Numbered from the stretch's first letter, positions 1-9,396 are shown. The stretch is DNA of 64,000 nucleotides from DATATB01 sp036268995 (GCA_036268995.1 DATATB010000096.1:1-64000); one strand, 5' to 3'. Program-made: numbers and translations. Notes: generated by a model from the letters alone, not told the origin.

Positions 1-731
1 ACTGCGCTGCCGCAGGCAACGATTAGCGTCGCGATTCTGTATAGTAATTGACCTCGCAAATCCTGAGGACTGACAGTGCTACACAGCGGCGATCGGGAAA
101 GCATTGGAGCCTCGAAGGATCAACAGGCGGGCGGAACGAGCGGACTGCAATATCAGCTCTGCTGCCCCTTGGGTCAACTTTTGGCTGACTGGACGCTCAT
201 GCGGAGACCGCGTTGAAATGCGACGCCAAGGCCACGGCTTTGCCCGATCCTACAAAGCAGACCAAGCAGCAAGGCATCATCGCGCCAATCCGAGTATGCG
301 TTTGCATGGTCGAGTGTCATTGCGACTGCGCGTGTCTACACACAATCCCGGGTATTCGGCCTTTGAACTATCGCTTGTGGATCTGATGGACGGCTGGCAC
401 GTAGGCGTAACTTGCACATCTATGCAAGATGACGCATCTGCCGAAGCCAGGCCATTCCAGGATAGCCCCCCGCCTGGAGCTTTCGGGGACGGCGGTTATC
501 CGCGCCACCGGAAAAACCGCCCCCTCACTCCGCGGTAGCAATTCGGCTGTAGCAATTCGGCTGTTGGCCGCAACCAATCGGCTGAGCTACATGATCTAAA
601 CTCCAAACAGAATGTCGTAGAATTTCGTAGTGGAGCCCGATCCTGCGACATTTGCATTGCGCTGCTTAAGGAGTGATCCAGTATTGCGCCTGATTCTGGC
701 GTACTGGTTGTCCCAGTCTGATTGAAACACG
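1..731. other. gene-free leading region
   Basis: No convincing gene is visible. The only long open frame (104-538, plus) has no recognisable motif, no ribosome binding site and unremarkable codon use. The stretch is less GC-rich than the coding DNA that follows, and it ends in the leader of the HD-GYP gene. A 14-bp tandem repeat lies at 535-562. The region could hold the end of an upstream transcript or a decayed gene. Confidence 0.5.
535..562. repeat. 14-bp tandem direct repeat
   Basis: The unit GTAGCAATTCGGCT occurs twice head to tail (535-548 and 549-562) and is followed by GTTGG, the start of an imperfect third copy. It lies in non-coding DNA. No function is apparent; slipped-strand duplication is the simplest explanation. 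Confidence 0.8.
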
Positions 732-1715
732 ATGCGTCACCTCAACCGTTTCGAAGCGCCCCCGCCAGCCGGTGTCGACAATCGCAAGTACCTGCCGATT
801 GCCGTCGATACGTTGGAACCGAGCGAGGATTTGCCGTTCAACTTGTATCGGGAGTCGGATGCGGGCCAGGAATTCCTGCCGTACGTCAACCAGCACGCGC
901 GCTTACGGCCGGCGCAGCTGAAGTCGCTCAGCGAATCACACGTTGCGACATTGTACATCCCCTTCTTCGATCGTCATTTTTATCAGGCGCACCTCGAACG
1001 GTTGTTTCTGCGCAGTCGAGAGTTGCCGGCCGCGCGGGCCATGAGCGTCATCAAGGCGAAGGCACGCTCGATCTTTTGCGGCAGCATTAGCGACGCTCGA
1101 CTGGCGAGCACAATCCACGAATCGAGAGCGCTGGCCGAACAGATTGCCGACGTCATGATCTCGAACGCTTTGACGTCGGACGATCTGGTCAGGCTGATGA
1201 CGCACGACTATTGCACCTACACGCATGCGACCAACGTGTGCGTGTGGTGCGTCGCCCTGGCCCGCACGATGGGATTCAATGCGCACGGCGACCTGGTCGC
1301 GATCGCGCAGGGAGCGCTGCTCCACGACCTGGGAAAGCGGCACATTCCGTATAAGATCATCAACAAAAACGGCAGCTTGACCCGCCACGAACGCGACCTG
1401 GTCGAAGACCATCCGCGACGCGGGTTCCTTGACGTCTGCGAAGGTCATGGGCTGAGTTGGCCTCAGCTCATGATGATCTATCAACACCATGAGCGGCCCG
1501 ACGGCCGAGGTTATCCGGTCGGGCTGAGCGCGGAGGCGATTCATTCCTGGGCCAAGTTGTGTTCAGTGGCCGACGTCTTCGATGCGATGACCGCGGTCCG
1601 GCCGTATCACAGCAGTGCGTCGCCCGTTCAGGCACTTGAGAATATGGTCAAGCAGGTTGGAACCCAATTCGATAAAGAGACGCTGCAATGCTTCGTCAAG
1701 ATGATGGCACTGTGA
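732..1715 (+). CDS. HD-GYP domain cyclic-di-GMP phosphodiesterase
   Basis: 327 aa, predicted cytosolic. The C-terminal half is a full HD-GYP domain: first metal-binding His around 165, the HD pair at H198-D199 in ALLHDLGK, and the HHExxDGxGYP signature at 252-262, followed by the conserved ADVFDAMT segment at 280-287. This family hydrolyses c-di-GMP to pGpG or GMP at a two- or three-metal centre. The N-terminal 130 residues show no CheY-like receiver or membrane segment and are probably a DUF3391-like or unassigned sensory region. The gene overlaps the next one, a PilZ c-di-GMP receptor, by 28 bp, so enzyme and effector are very likely co-translated. No strong Shine-Dalgarno sequence precedes the start, so the N-terminus is less certain than the domain call. 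Confidence 0.92.
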   Translation: MRHLNRFEAPPPAGVDNRKYLPIAVDTLEPSEDLPFNLYRESDAGQEFLPYVNQHARLRPAQLKSLSESHVATLYIPFFDRHFYQAHLERLFLRSRELPAARAMSVIKAKARSIFCGSISDARLASTIHESRALAEQIADVMISNALTSDDLVRLMTHDYCTYTHATNVCVWCVALARTMGFNAHGDLVAIAQGALLHDLGKRHIPYKIINKNGSLTRHERDLVEDHPRRGFLDVCEGHGLSWPQLMMIYQHHERPDGRGYPVGLSAEAIHSWAKLCSVADVFDAMTAVRPYHSSASPVQALENMVKQVGTQFDKETLQCFVKMMAL

Positions 1716-2116
1716 CGGCAGACGAAACGGCCGGCGAGGTCCGCATCCCGGCAGAGTGGGATGATTTTTTTGCCTACCGTGGGCGGGTGAAGACGTCCTC
1801 TCGCGAGCAGCGACAACACCCCCGGTTCTACCTGCGCACCAAGGCCGTGCTGCACATCGCGGCGACGATCGGCGCGCGACCTGTGCTGTATAACCAGGGC
1901 GTGATTTACATCAAAGACATCTCGCGCAGCGGCATGTCGTTTCTACACGTCGAGCAGTTGTTCCCGATGGACCAGGTTTGCATCCAGCTCGAAAATGGCC
2001 GATCGCTGGCTGTCCAGGTCAATCGATGCCGGAAGCTCGCCACGCAGTGCTACGAGGTAGGAGGGCAATTCAAAAAGGGGCAGTTGCTCTCCGAGACGGA
2101 CTCCCCACGCGACTAG
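1688..2116 (+). CDS. PilZ domain protein (c-di-GMP receptor)
   Basis: 142 aa single-domain protein. The two PilZ ligand motifs are present: RxxxR at R42-R46 (RQHPR) and DxSxxG at D77-G82 (DISRSG), so c-di-GMP binding is expected. About 40 residues precede the domain and have no recognisable features. It begins inside the last 28 bp of the HD-GYP gene in another frame, an arrangement that suggests translational coupling. The output is unknown; PilZ proteins of this size usually act by protein contact on motility, polysaccharide or transcription machinery. A second PilZ protein lies at 41490-41876. Confidence 0.88.
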   Translation: MLRQDDGTVTADETAGEVRIPAEWDDFFAYRGRVKTSSREQRQHPRFYLRTKAVLHIAATIGARPVLYNQGVIYIKDISRSGMSFLHVEQLFPMDQVCIQLENGRSLAVQVNRCRKLATQCYEVGGQFKKGQLLSETDSPRD

Positions 2117-2494
2117 TCGTCATTGCGGACTGTGAGATTGGCGTGGCTCCCTTTTCGCATTTGGAAGCCGACAAGCCCGAAGGCCGCACGTCAATTTCGC
2201 CATAGCCCAACATTGGGCTATACGGGTCGTGCCCTCGGATCGATCATGCCTTCCTATCTGGCGCGCCCGGCGGTTTGGCTGTGAGTGGCTACTTCAACGG
2301 CGACGGAATCACGACGATCGGATTTCCTCGCAGACACGTGCCGCAACGATCGCATCCATCAATAGCATTGATGTATGAAACGGATCGGTTACGCTGATGT
2401 CGAAGAGCCGGGAACGCGACGCTCCAAGGAGTTTGGCCGTCCCGCTCGCAAAAACGGCCGTTGAGTTCATCGATCAGGATTTCGGGAGTTCGTC
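2117..2494. other. intergenic region before cytochrome operon
   Basis: 378 bp between the PilZ gene and the PVC cytochrome gene. It holds a possible fragment of a degraded FG-GAP-type protein (2266-2331) and the leader of the downstream gene with GGGAG at 2482-2487. No hairpin with a T run is evident after the PilZ gene. Confidence 0.45.
2266..2331 (+). pseudogene. possible FG-GAP/VCBS repeat protein remnant
   Basis: One frame through this non-coding stretch reads PGGLAVSGYFNGDGITTIGF, close to the FNGDGxTxIGVFR core of FG-GAP-like repeats in large secreted planctomycete proteins. The frame cannot be extended as a similar protein on either side. It may be a relic of a deleted gene; a chance match cannot be excluded on so short a stretch. 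Confidence 0.25.
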
Positions 2495-5400
2495 ATGTTC
2501 TTGTTCGGCACGCGCTTTCGAGCGGCTTTGATCTTTGTTTCGCCTTGGCTGGCCGCGGTCGCGTGCCAAGCCGCACACGGAGCAGAGTTCGCCGTGCGTG
2601 GCAATACGCTGCGCGTTCCCGATGGGTTTACGGTGCGCCTGGCGGCGGAGGCGCCGCTGGTCAAGTATCCGGTCTGCGCCGACTTGGATCAGCGCGGTCG
2701 ACTCTACGTTTGCGAGTCGTCGGGCAGCGCCGAGTGGAACAAGCCGCAACCCAAAGAATCGTTGCATCGAGTCCTGCGGCTGGAGGACGCCAACGGAGAC
2801 GGCGTGTTCGACCGCCGGACGGTGTTCGCCGAGTTAGAAATGATGCCTGAGGGGAGCATGTGGCTCGATGGTTCGCTGTACGTCGCGGCCCCTCCAGTGA
2901 TCTGGAAATTGACGGACGCGGATGGCGACGGTGTGGCCGAGCGCCGCGAGGAGTGGGTGAAAACCGAGACCGTCACCGGATGCCTGAACGACCTGCGCGG
3001 CCCATACCTGGGGCCCGACGGCTACATCTACTGGTGCAAAGGACCTGCGACACAGACGTACTCGGTCGATGGCCGGCCGTGGACCAGTTCGGCTCGGCAC
3101 ATTCTGCGGCGGCATCCCCAAAGCAAGGACGTCGATGTGTTGATGGTCGGCGGGATGGATAATCTGATCGAAGTCGCTTTTACCCCCGGCGGCGAAAGGT
3201 TCGTGACCAGCACGCTGTTCCAGATGCTGGGCAGGCCGCGCGACGACGGCATTCTGCACGCCGTCTACGGGGCCGTTTATCCCAAGGACATCGGGCCGGT
3301 CTTCGAATTCCCTTGGACGGGCCCGAACCTGATGCCCAGCATGACGAGCTGGGGAGCCATGTCGCCGGCCGGTTTGATGTGCTATCAATCGACGGCGCTG
3401 GGCCGGGAATATCGTGGCAATTTTTTCTCGGCCCTCTTCAGCGGTCACAAGGTCTTGCGGCACGTGCTCGAAGCCAAGGGCGGAACCTTCGCCTCCCGCG
3501 ACGAAGAGTTTTTGGCTTGCGACAATGTCGGGTTTCATCCCACCGACGTGCTAGAAGACGCCGACGGCAGCCTGCTGGTGATCGAAACCGGCGGTTGGTA
3601 TCTCCGCTGCTGCCCGTCGTCGACGTACTACCGCCCTGACGTCGGCGGTGCGATTTATCGGATTCGCCGAACCGACGCGCCGCCGGTTGCCGATTCTCGC
3701 GGAGCGAAAACCGATGTTGCTTCGTTCCCCGCTGAAAAGCTGGTCACACTGCTCGACGACGCGCGGCCAGTTGTCCGCCGGCGAGCGATCGAACAACTTG
3801 GAAAGCTCGGAACCGCGGCGCTGCCGGCAATTCGCGCGACGCTGACTTCCTCCGCATCATCGGAGTCGCGGTGCTCGGCCGTTTGGGCAGCCACCAGGAT
3901 CAATGGAAACGCAGCCCGCCAGATCGTGCGTTTGGCGACTGAAGACCGCGATGACACGGTTCGGCACGCAGCGCTCAGTTCGGTAAGTTTGCACCGCGAT
4001 CGCGAAGCGGCTGCACAGCTCAAGCAAATCGTCCGCAGTGGATCGCCACAAGATCGTCGCGTCGCGGCCGAAGCGCTGGGTCGGCTGCGCGACCGCACGG
4101 CGGTGCCCGTCCTGCTCGAAGCTTTGGCATCACCTGTCGACCGGTTTGTCGAGCATTCGTTGATTTATGCCTTGATCGAGATTGGTGATCCCGAATCGAC
4201 GCGGGCTGCCCTGCGAAGCGCCAACTCGGCGGTGCGACGCGCAGGAATGATTGCGCTCGATCAAATGCCCGGTGGAAACCTCGAAGCCCGGCTCGTGATC
4301 GCAGAACTGGGTGCGAGCGACCCACGGATGCAGGACGCGGGCTGGTGGATCGTCTCGCGGCATCCGCAGCAGTGGGGCGGATTGCTGGCCGATCGGTTGC
4401 ACGCGAGCCTGGCCGATCAGCAACAAACCCCTCCACAGCGCGCCGCGCTCAAGGAGCGGTTGGCACGCTTTGCTCGCGCGCCCGGACTGTCGAACTGGAT
4501 CGTCAGCGAGCTGACGGCCGCCGGGGTCTCGGCCGAGGCGCGGATGTTGTTGCTGGAAGCCATGGGAGACGCCGGCGGGCAATTCGCCGAACCCGAGTGG
4601 GTCGAGTCGCTGCTGCGCCTCTTAAACGAGAACAACGATACCGAATTCAAGGCCCGGCTGATCCACACACTCGGCAAGTTGCCGCCGATTGCCACACGCG
4701 AAGAGCCAGGACGCACACTTTATCGATCGTTCAATAGCAGTCTGCTGAGTTCGGCCCACGATGCGGGGCTGCCGGCCGAAGCTCGCGTGCAGGCCCTGGC
4801 CGCGGTTCACAACAAATCGCTCGGACACGTCGATGATGCGTTGTTTTCGTTCCTGGTGCAGGAGCTAGCGCCCGAACAGCCCATCGGGCTGCGAACGAGC
4901 GCCGCCGAAGCGCTGGCGCGAGCCCAACTCACCCCGCAGCAACTCTCGCAACTGGCCGGCAGTTTGAAGAACCTGGGGTTTGCCGAATTGAACGTTCTGC
5001 TTCCCCTATTTCAAGGCAGCAGCGATGAGCAAATCGGCCAGCGGCTCGTGTCGTCGCTGCTGGCCTCGTCCGCGGCAACCAGTTTAAACGCTTTCCGGCT
5101 GCGCCCGATTCTGGCCGGTTTCGGCCCCGCGGTGCAGCAAGAAGCGGAGCCCTTGTTCGCCCGGTTGGAACGGGCCCAGGCCGAACAGTTGGCCAAGGCG
5201 AAGCGCGTCCTCGGCCTGCTCCGTGAGGCCGATCCGCACCGTGGCATCCAGGTCTTTGGCAGTCAGAAGGCGGGCTGCACGGCATGTCATAAGGCGGCCA
5301 ACGTCGGCGGCGTGACCGGACCGCATTTAGGAGGAGTCGGCAAACGCCGTACGGAGCGCGATTTGATCGAGTCGATCTTGTTCCCCAGCGCCTCGCTCGT

Positions 5401-5641
5401 GCAAAGCTACGAACCGTGGACCGTGCTCACCGACGATGGCCGCACGTTCAACGGCGTTTTGCTGGAAGACAAGCCTGACGAAATCGTCCTTTCAGCCGGC
5501 GCCGACAAGACCTATCGGCTCCCACGAAGCTCGATCGAGGAGATGACCCGTAGCGAACAATCGATCATGCCGACCGGCCTGGACAAAATCCTGAGCGACC
5601 AGGATCTGGCCGACCTCGTGGCTTATCTCAAATCGCTTTAA
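2495..5641 (+). CDS. PVC-type haem c protein with beta-propeller-like and HEAT regions
   Basis: 1048 aa, exported. Residues 1-27 form a signal peptide ending near AAHGAE. Residues 35-390 resemble the membrane-bound dehydrogenase-like (TIGR02604) beta-propeller of planctomycetes, with repeated DxxGxLYV and DADGDG elements. Residues 405-880 are alpha-helical HEAT-like repeats. The C-terminal c-type cytochrome has one haem site, C928-T-A-C-H932, with a candidate distal Met in the SIMPTGLDK segment typical of this family. The likely role is periplasmic or extracellular oxidation of sugars or alcohols, passing electrons to the haem; the substrate is unknown. GGGAG lies 7 nt before the ATG. The next gene, an SGNH-sialidase fusion, starts 24 bp downstream, so the two probably form an operon. 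Confidence 0.88.
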   Translation: MFLFGTRFRAALIFVSPWLAAVACQAAHGAEFAVRGNTLRVPDGFTVRLAAEAPLVKYPVCADLDQRGRLYVCESSGSAEWNKPQPKESLHRVLRLEDANGDGVFDRRTVFAELEMMPEGSMWLDGSLYVAAPPVIWKLTDADGDGVAERREEWVKTETVTGCLNDLRGPYLGPDGYIYWCKGPATQTYSVDGRPWTSSARHILRRHPQSKDVDVLMVGGMDNLIEVAFTPGGERFVTSTLFQMLGRPRDDGILHAVYGAVYPKDIGPVFEFPWTGPNLMPSMTSWGAMSPAGLMCYQSTALGREYRGNFFSALFSGHKVLRHVLEAKGGTFASRDEEFLACDNVGFHPTDVLEDADGSLLVIETGGWYLRCCPSSTYYRPDVGGAIYRIRRTDAPPVADSRGAKTDVASFPAEKLVTLLDDARPVVRRRAIEQLGKLGTAALPAIRATLTSSASSESRCSAVWAATRINGNAARQIVRLATEDRDDTVRHAALSSVSLHRDREAAAQLKQIVRSGSPQDRRVAAEALGRLRDRTAVPVLLEALASPVDRFVEHSLIYALIEIGDPESTRAALRSANSAVRRAGMIALDQMPGGNLEARLVIAELGASDPRMQDAGWWIVSRHPQQWGGLLADRLHASLADQQQTPPQRAALKERLARFARAPGLSNWIVSELTAAGVSAEARMLLLEAMGDAGGQFAEPEWVESLLRLLNENNDTEFKARLIHTLGKLPPIATREEPGRTLYRSFNSSLLSSAHDAGLPAEARVQALAAVHNKSLGHVDDALFSFLVQELAPEQPIGLRTSAAEALARAQLTPQQLSQLAGSLKNLGFAELNVLLPLFQGSSDEQIGQRLVSSLLASSAATSLNAFRLRPILAGFGPAVQQEAEPLFARLERAQAEQLAKAKRVLGLLREADPHRGIQVFGSQKAGCTACHKAANVGGVTGPHLGGVGKRRTERDLIESILFPSASLVQSYEPWTVLTDDGRTFNGVLLEDKPDEIVLSAGADKTYRLPRSSIEEMTRSEQSIMPTGLDKILSDQDLADLVAYLKSL

Positions 5642-5665
5642 TCGAGCATCCTGGAATTACCAGCC

Positions 5666-7489
5666 ATGAAACGCATCGCCGTGCTCAACCTCACCGTCGT
5701 GCTCGTCGGCCTGATCGCCTCGGCCGGCGGTGTCTACGCCGCATCGCCGGAGTCTGAGCCGGTCGCGATCGTGGCCTTCGGCGACTCGACTACGGCCGCG
5801 CGAGGATCGACGACGGTCTATGCCACGATTCTGCAAGACGAGCTGCGCCACGTGCGCGTGATCAATGCGGGGGTCGGAGGAAACACGACGGAGATGGCCC
5901 GCAAACGTTTTGAGGCAGACGTGCTGTCGCGCCGGCCGCGGATCGCGATCATCCAGTTCGGCATCAACGACGCGGCGGTGGATGTCTGGAAGACGCCGGC
6001 GGCCACGCAGCCTAGGGTTTCGCTCGATCGCTACGAAGCCAACCTGCGATTCTTCGTTCGCTCGCTGCAATCGAGCCATGCGCTCGTCGTGCTGATGACG
6101 CCCAATCCGCTGCGCTGGACGCCGAAGCTCAAGGAGCTGTATGGCCGCCCGCCTTACAAGCTCGACGATCCGGATGGACTCAACATTCTTCTTACGCAGT
6201 ACAGCGAAGCCGTGCGCCGCGTGGCGCGCGACGAGCATGCGGCATTGATCGACGTGCAGCAGGCATTTGCCGACGATGCCCAGAAGCAGCACGCGAGCGT
6301 GGATGCGCTCCTGTCCGATGGCATGCATCCCAACGACGACGGCCAGCGCATCGTGGCGGAGCTGTTGCGCAAGCGCATTCTGGCCTTGGCGAAGACTCAA
6401 CAATTGCCGATCGAAGCCGGGCCGCATTGCGAGATCTTCACGGCCATTGCCTCCGATGGAAAGGAGTTTAACCACAACTCGTATCCCACGGTGGCGACGC
6501 TGCCCGACGGACGGCTGTTTCTCACCTGGGAAGCGGGCACCGGAAAATCGAGCAACACACGCGTGGTCGGCGCGTTTTCAAGCGACGGCGGACGTACCTG
6601 GGACAAGCCGGAAACGATCATCGACACGCCGCTGCTGGACTGCGACCCAACGATCATCCTGACGTCTGACGAGATTCAGGTGTATTCGACCACGCGCCCG
6701 CATCCCGAAATCACGTACACAGAAATGTGGAAAACGTCCCGCAAATTCGACGGCGGCCGCTGGAGCCAGCCCGTCAGGATGCCGGCTCATCACAAATACG
6801 AGGTGGGAAAAATTCACATCGGCATGACGCTGGCCGACGGCACCCTGCTGATGCCTTATAGCTGGGACGTGCTGCTGCAAGCCGGCAAGTCCGTCGCGGG
6901 CGAAGGCAAGATGCTGCTCAAGTCCGGCGTCATGCGTTCGCGCGATCATGGCCAGACATGGACGCCCGGCGGCGATATGTTTGTCGAGGTTACGGAAAAA
7001 AAATCGGCTCGCGGCACGGGTGGAGTCTGCGAGCCGGCCATGGTCCTGCTTCCGGGCGGCGAAATCTTCGCCTTGGTGCGCACCTCCGACTCCTGGCTAT
7101 ATCAGAGTCGCAGCCGCGACGGCGGGCTCTCTTGGGACACGCCGGCGCCTTCGCCGCTGGCGGGGCACAACTCGCCCGCGGCCTTGTGCCGGCTGCGCAA
7201 TTCCGGTGACGTGCTGGTGGTGTGGAACAACTCTCCGCTCAATCGCTGGCCGCTAGATGTCGCGCTTTCGACCGACGGCTGCAAGACCTGGTCAAAACCA
7301 CACACCTTGGCGAACAAGCCGGGCTTTCAGAGCGCGTATCCGAGCGCGACCCAGGCAGCAGACGGCACGTTGATCGCCGTCTGGTTTCAGATGCTGCCCG
7401 GCAACGCGCGCGAGCTCCGCATCGCCCGTTTCAGTCGCCAATGGCTCGTGGCCGAGCCTGACCGCGACAACACGACTCCGGCAAAATAA
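5666..7489 (+). CDS. secreted SGNH hydrolase-sialidase (BNR) fusion
   Basis: 607 aa with a signal peptide (1-25, ending VYA). Residues 33-240 are an SGNH/GDSL esterase: block I GDST with nucleophile S41, NAGVGGNTT (block II), GIND (block III, N101) and DGMHP with D218 and H221. Residues 255-600 are a sialidase-type beta-propeller with four Asp-box-like repeats (SSDGGRTW, SRDHGQTW, SRDGGLSW and the weaker STDGCKTW). A plausible job is deacylation plus glycoside processing of acetylated glycans, for example O-acetylated sialic-acid-like sugars. The sialidase catalytic Arg triad and Tyr were not assigned, so that activity is open. The gene lies 24 bp after a PVC cytochrome gene in the same orientation. 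Confidence 0.85.
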   Translation: MKRIAVLNLTVVLVGLIASAGGVYAASPESEPVAIVAFGDSTTAARGSTTVYATILQDELRHVRVINAGVGGNTTEMARKRFEADVLSRRPRIAIIQFGINDAAVDVWKTPAATQPRVSLDRYEANLRFFVRSLQSSHALVVLMTPNPLRWTPKLKELYGRPPYKLDDPDGLNILLTQYSEAVRRVARDEHAALIDVQQAFADDAQKQHASVDALLSDGMHPNDDGQRIVAELLRKRILALAKTQQLPIEAGPHCEIFTAIASDGKEFNHNSYPTVATLPDGRLFLTWEAGTGKSSNTRVVGAFSSDGGRTWDKPETIIDTPLLDCDPTIILTSDEIQVYSTTRPHPEITYTEMWKTSRKFDGGRWSQPVRMPAHHKYEVGKIHIGMTLADGTLLMPYSWDVLLQAGKSVAGEGKMLLKSGVMRSRDHGQTWTPGGDMFVEVTEKKSARGTGGVCEPAMVLLPGGEIFALVRTSDSWLYQSRSRDGGLSWDTPAPSPLAGHNSPAALCRLRNSGDVLVVWNNSPLNRWPLDVALSTDGCKTWSKPHTLANKPGFQSAYPSATQAADGTLIAVWFQMLPGNARELRIARFSRQWLVAEPDRDNTTPAK

Positions 7490-7791
7490 AGCCGGCCGCA
7501 GCTCATATCCAGCCGTCTCAAACCGCAGAACCCGGCGGCACCGCCCGCGGTCGTAGTTCCGATAGGTGGCCGTCCGGTCACCGCTGAGTGTTGTACTGGC
7601 GCCAGCCGCCCCCCGGCTTGGCCAGCCGCATCGGTTTAGAAGGGCATCAAATTGCGCCAACTTTGGTAACACGAGGCCGTCGTCGCGGTAACAAAGCTCC
7701 TGTTGGCAAAACGACTTGCAGCTACTAATTCTTGTCCTAAGTTTTTCTACTCAAAGAAAAAACGTATCCGAGCCAGACTGGGGGCAGTTGG
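7490..7791. other. intergenic leader of GGDEF gene
   Basis: 302 bp. The first half is GC-rich without clear structure. The second half turns AT-richer, with TTGGCA at 7703-7708 followed 15 bp later by ACTAAT at 7724-7729, a weak sigma-70-like candidate promoter for the diguanylate cyclase gene. GGGGGCAG just before 7790 could serve as its ribosome binding site. No terminator hairpin follows the SGNH-sialidase gene. Confidence 0.4.
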
Positions 7792-9390
7792 ATGGCAGGT
7801 AACGGACTTCAATTCGGATTGAGCACGCTGCTGGCGGTCTCGACGCTGGAACTCACCATCGGAGCGCTTGTTGGCCGATTCTTCCGCCCGCGCACTCCCG
7901 AGGCTCTCGAAGACGACGCCGAAACGGTCCGCTTGCGGGAAACGCAGCAGGCGAAGAGCGAGCTGCTGGATCAGATGCTCGACCGCGTTAGCGAATTGAC
8001 CGGGACCATCGGCAAGGACGTGGGTGCTCACAATTCTCGCGTGCTGCAGATCGGTCACGAGCTGCAATTGGCGAGCGAAGCGCCCGAGGCCAACTTGCAA
8101 ACGGCCCTGATGGGCGCCATGTCCAACGTCACCGAGGCCAACCAACAACTGCAACAGCAATTGCACGAGGCGGAGCAAAAGCTGATCGAGCAGGCCTACG
8201 AGCTGCAGGTGCAAATGGCCATTGCCCGCACTGACAAGCTCACCGGGCTGCTGAACCGCCGCGCGTGCGACGATGCGCTGGCACAGCGTTTGGGCGAGTT
8301 CCAGCGCTACGGGGTGCCCTTCGCCTTGCTGCTGGTCGACATCGACCGTTTCAAGCAGTTCAACGACACGCACGGCCACCAGGCCGGCGACGACGTGCTG
8401 CGCGGCGTGGCGAAGTCGCTCATGCAGTCGATGCGCGACGTCGATATCGTCTGCCGCTACGGAGGTGAAGAATTCACCATCCTGATGCCAGCCACCGATC
8501 TGGAAGGGGCGGGCACTGCCGCGGAGCGGGCGCGCCAGCAGATCGAGACGGCGGTCATCGAACATGCCGGCAAGCAACTGCACGTGACGTTCAGCGGCGG
8601 CGTCGCACACGTGCTGCCCGGCGAGACCGCGGCACAGCTCATCAAGCGCGCCGACCAGGCCCTGTATGCCGCCAAGCACTCTGGCCGCAATTGCATTCAT
8701 CTGCATGACGGAGAACGTTGCGTCCGCCTGACCGCGCCCAGCGCGCCGGCGGTCGACTCCAACCTCGCGCCGCAGGCGCCCAGCGCACCGGAAGCGCAGC
8801 GGACCGAAACGCAGCGGACCGAAACGCAGCAGACCGAAACGCAGCAGACCGAAACGCAGCCCGCCGCGCCCGCGTTCGATCTGCCCGAAGAGATGGTGAA
8901 CTTCGCCCATTTCGAGCAACAGTTGCGGGCGGCAATCGAGCACCATCATCTGACTGGCACGGAAGTGTCAATGGTGGTCGGGTCCATCGACCAACTCGTG
9001 GGAATCGACGATTGCGATGGAGAATACGCGATCGACCTGGCGTTGCGCGCCGCGATGCAGGTGATTCGAGCCGTCTTGCGCGATGCCAACACTTTCGCGC
9101 GGATTGCCGAAGACCAAATCGGGCTGGTGCTCGGTGCCGTCAGCCCGGATCGTGCGCTGACCATCATGGAGCGGGCGCGCATGGCGATTGAAAAATGCCG
9201 CCTCGCGATCCACGGCAAGCCCATGCTCACCTTTAAGATGAGCTTTGCCATCGTCGACGTTCTGCCCGACGACAACGTCGAAACGTGCCTGGCTCGCGGC
9301 TTCGACGGGCTGAAAATGGCCGTCGCGGCCGGCGGCAACCAGATCCGGTCGGCAACGGCCGAACAACCGGCCGCGCTCGCCGCCGGCTGA
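7792..9390 (+). CDS. diguanylate cyclase, GGDEF plus degenerate second GGDEF domain
   Basis: 532 aa. A short hydrophobic N-terminus (8-30) may anchor the protein. Residues 40-145 are a Gln/Glu-rich coiled-coil-like linker. Residues 147-300 are an intact GGDEF domain with DKLTGLLNRR, the metal-binding DIDRFK segment and the active site GGEEF at 224-228. The RxxD inhibitory site (R215-D218) sits exactly five residues before it, so product inhibition by c-di-GMP is expected. Residues 335-355 are a Thr/Glu/Gln-rich linker made by a 15-bp tandem repeat. Residues 370-520 look like a second GGDEF fold with no GGDEF sequence (AEDQI at that place), probably regulatory. The gene lies near an HD-GYP/PilZ pair. 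Confidence 0.92.
   Translation: MAGNGLQFGLSTLLAVSTLELTIGALVGRFFRPRTPEALEDDAETVRLRETQQAKSELLDQMLDRVSELTGTIGKDVGAHNSRVLQIGHELQLASEAPEANLQTALMGAMSNVTEANQQLQQQLHEAEQKLIEQAYELQVQMAIARTDKLTGLLNRRACDDALAQRLGEFQRYGVPFALLLVDIDRFKQFNDTHGHQAGDDVLRGVAKSLMQSMRDVDIVCRYGGEEFTILMPATDLEGAGTAAERARQQIETAVIEHAGKQLHVTFSGGVAHVLPGETAAQLIKRADQALYAAKHSGRNCIHLHDGERCVRLTAPSAPAVDSNLAPQAPSAPEAQRTETQRTETQQTETQQTETQPAAPAFDLPEEMVNFAHFEQQLRAAIEHHHLTGTEVSMVVGSIDQLVGIDDCDGEYAIDLALRAAMQVIRAVLRDANTFARIAEDQIGLVLGAVSPDRALTIMERARMAIEKCRLAIHGKPMLTFKMSFAIVDVLPDDNVETCLARGFDGLKMAVAAGGNQIRSATAEQPAALAAG
8795..8854 (+). repeat. 15-bp coding tandem repeat, four copies
   Basis: Four in-frame copies of CGCAGC(G/A)GACCGAAA encode an (R/Q)TETQ pentapeptide repeat between the active and the degenerate GGDEF domains. 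The first two copies have G and the last two have A at the seventh base, which suggests stepwise slippage. Linker length may vary between strains. Confidence 0.9.
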
Positions 9391-9396
9391 AGGTTT

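Noticed and set aside
104..538. 144-codon open frame at the window start
   Set aside because: No ribosome binding site, no family motif, and a Cys/Arg/Ser mix typical of random GC-rich reading; kept as non-coding.
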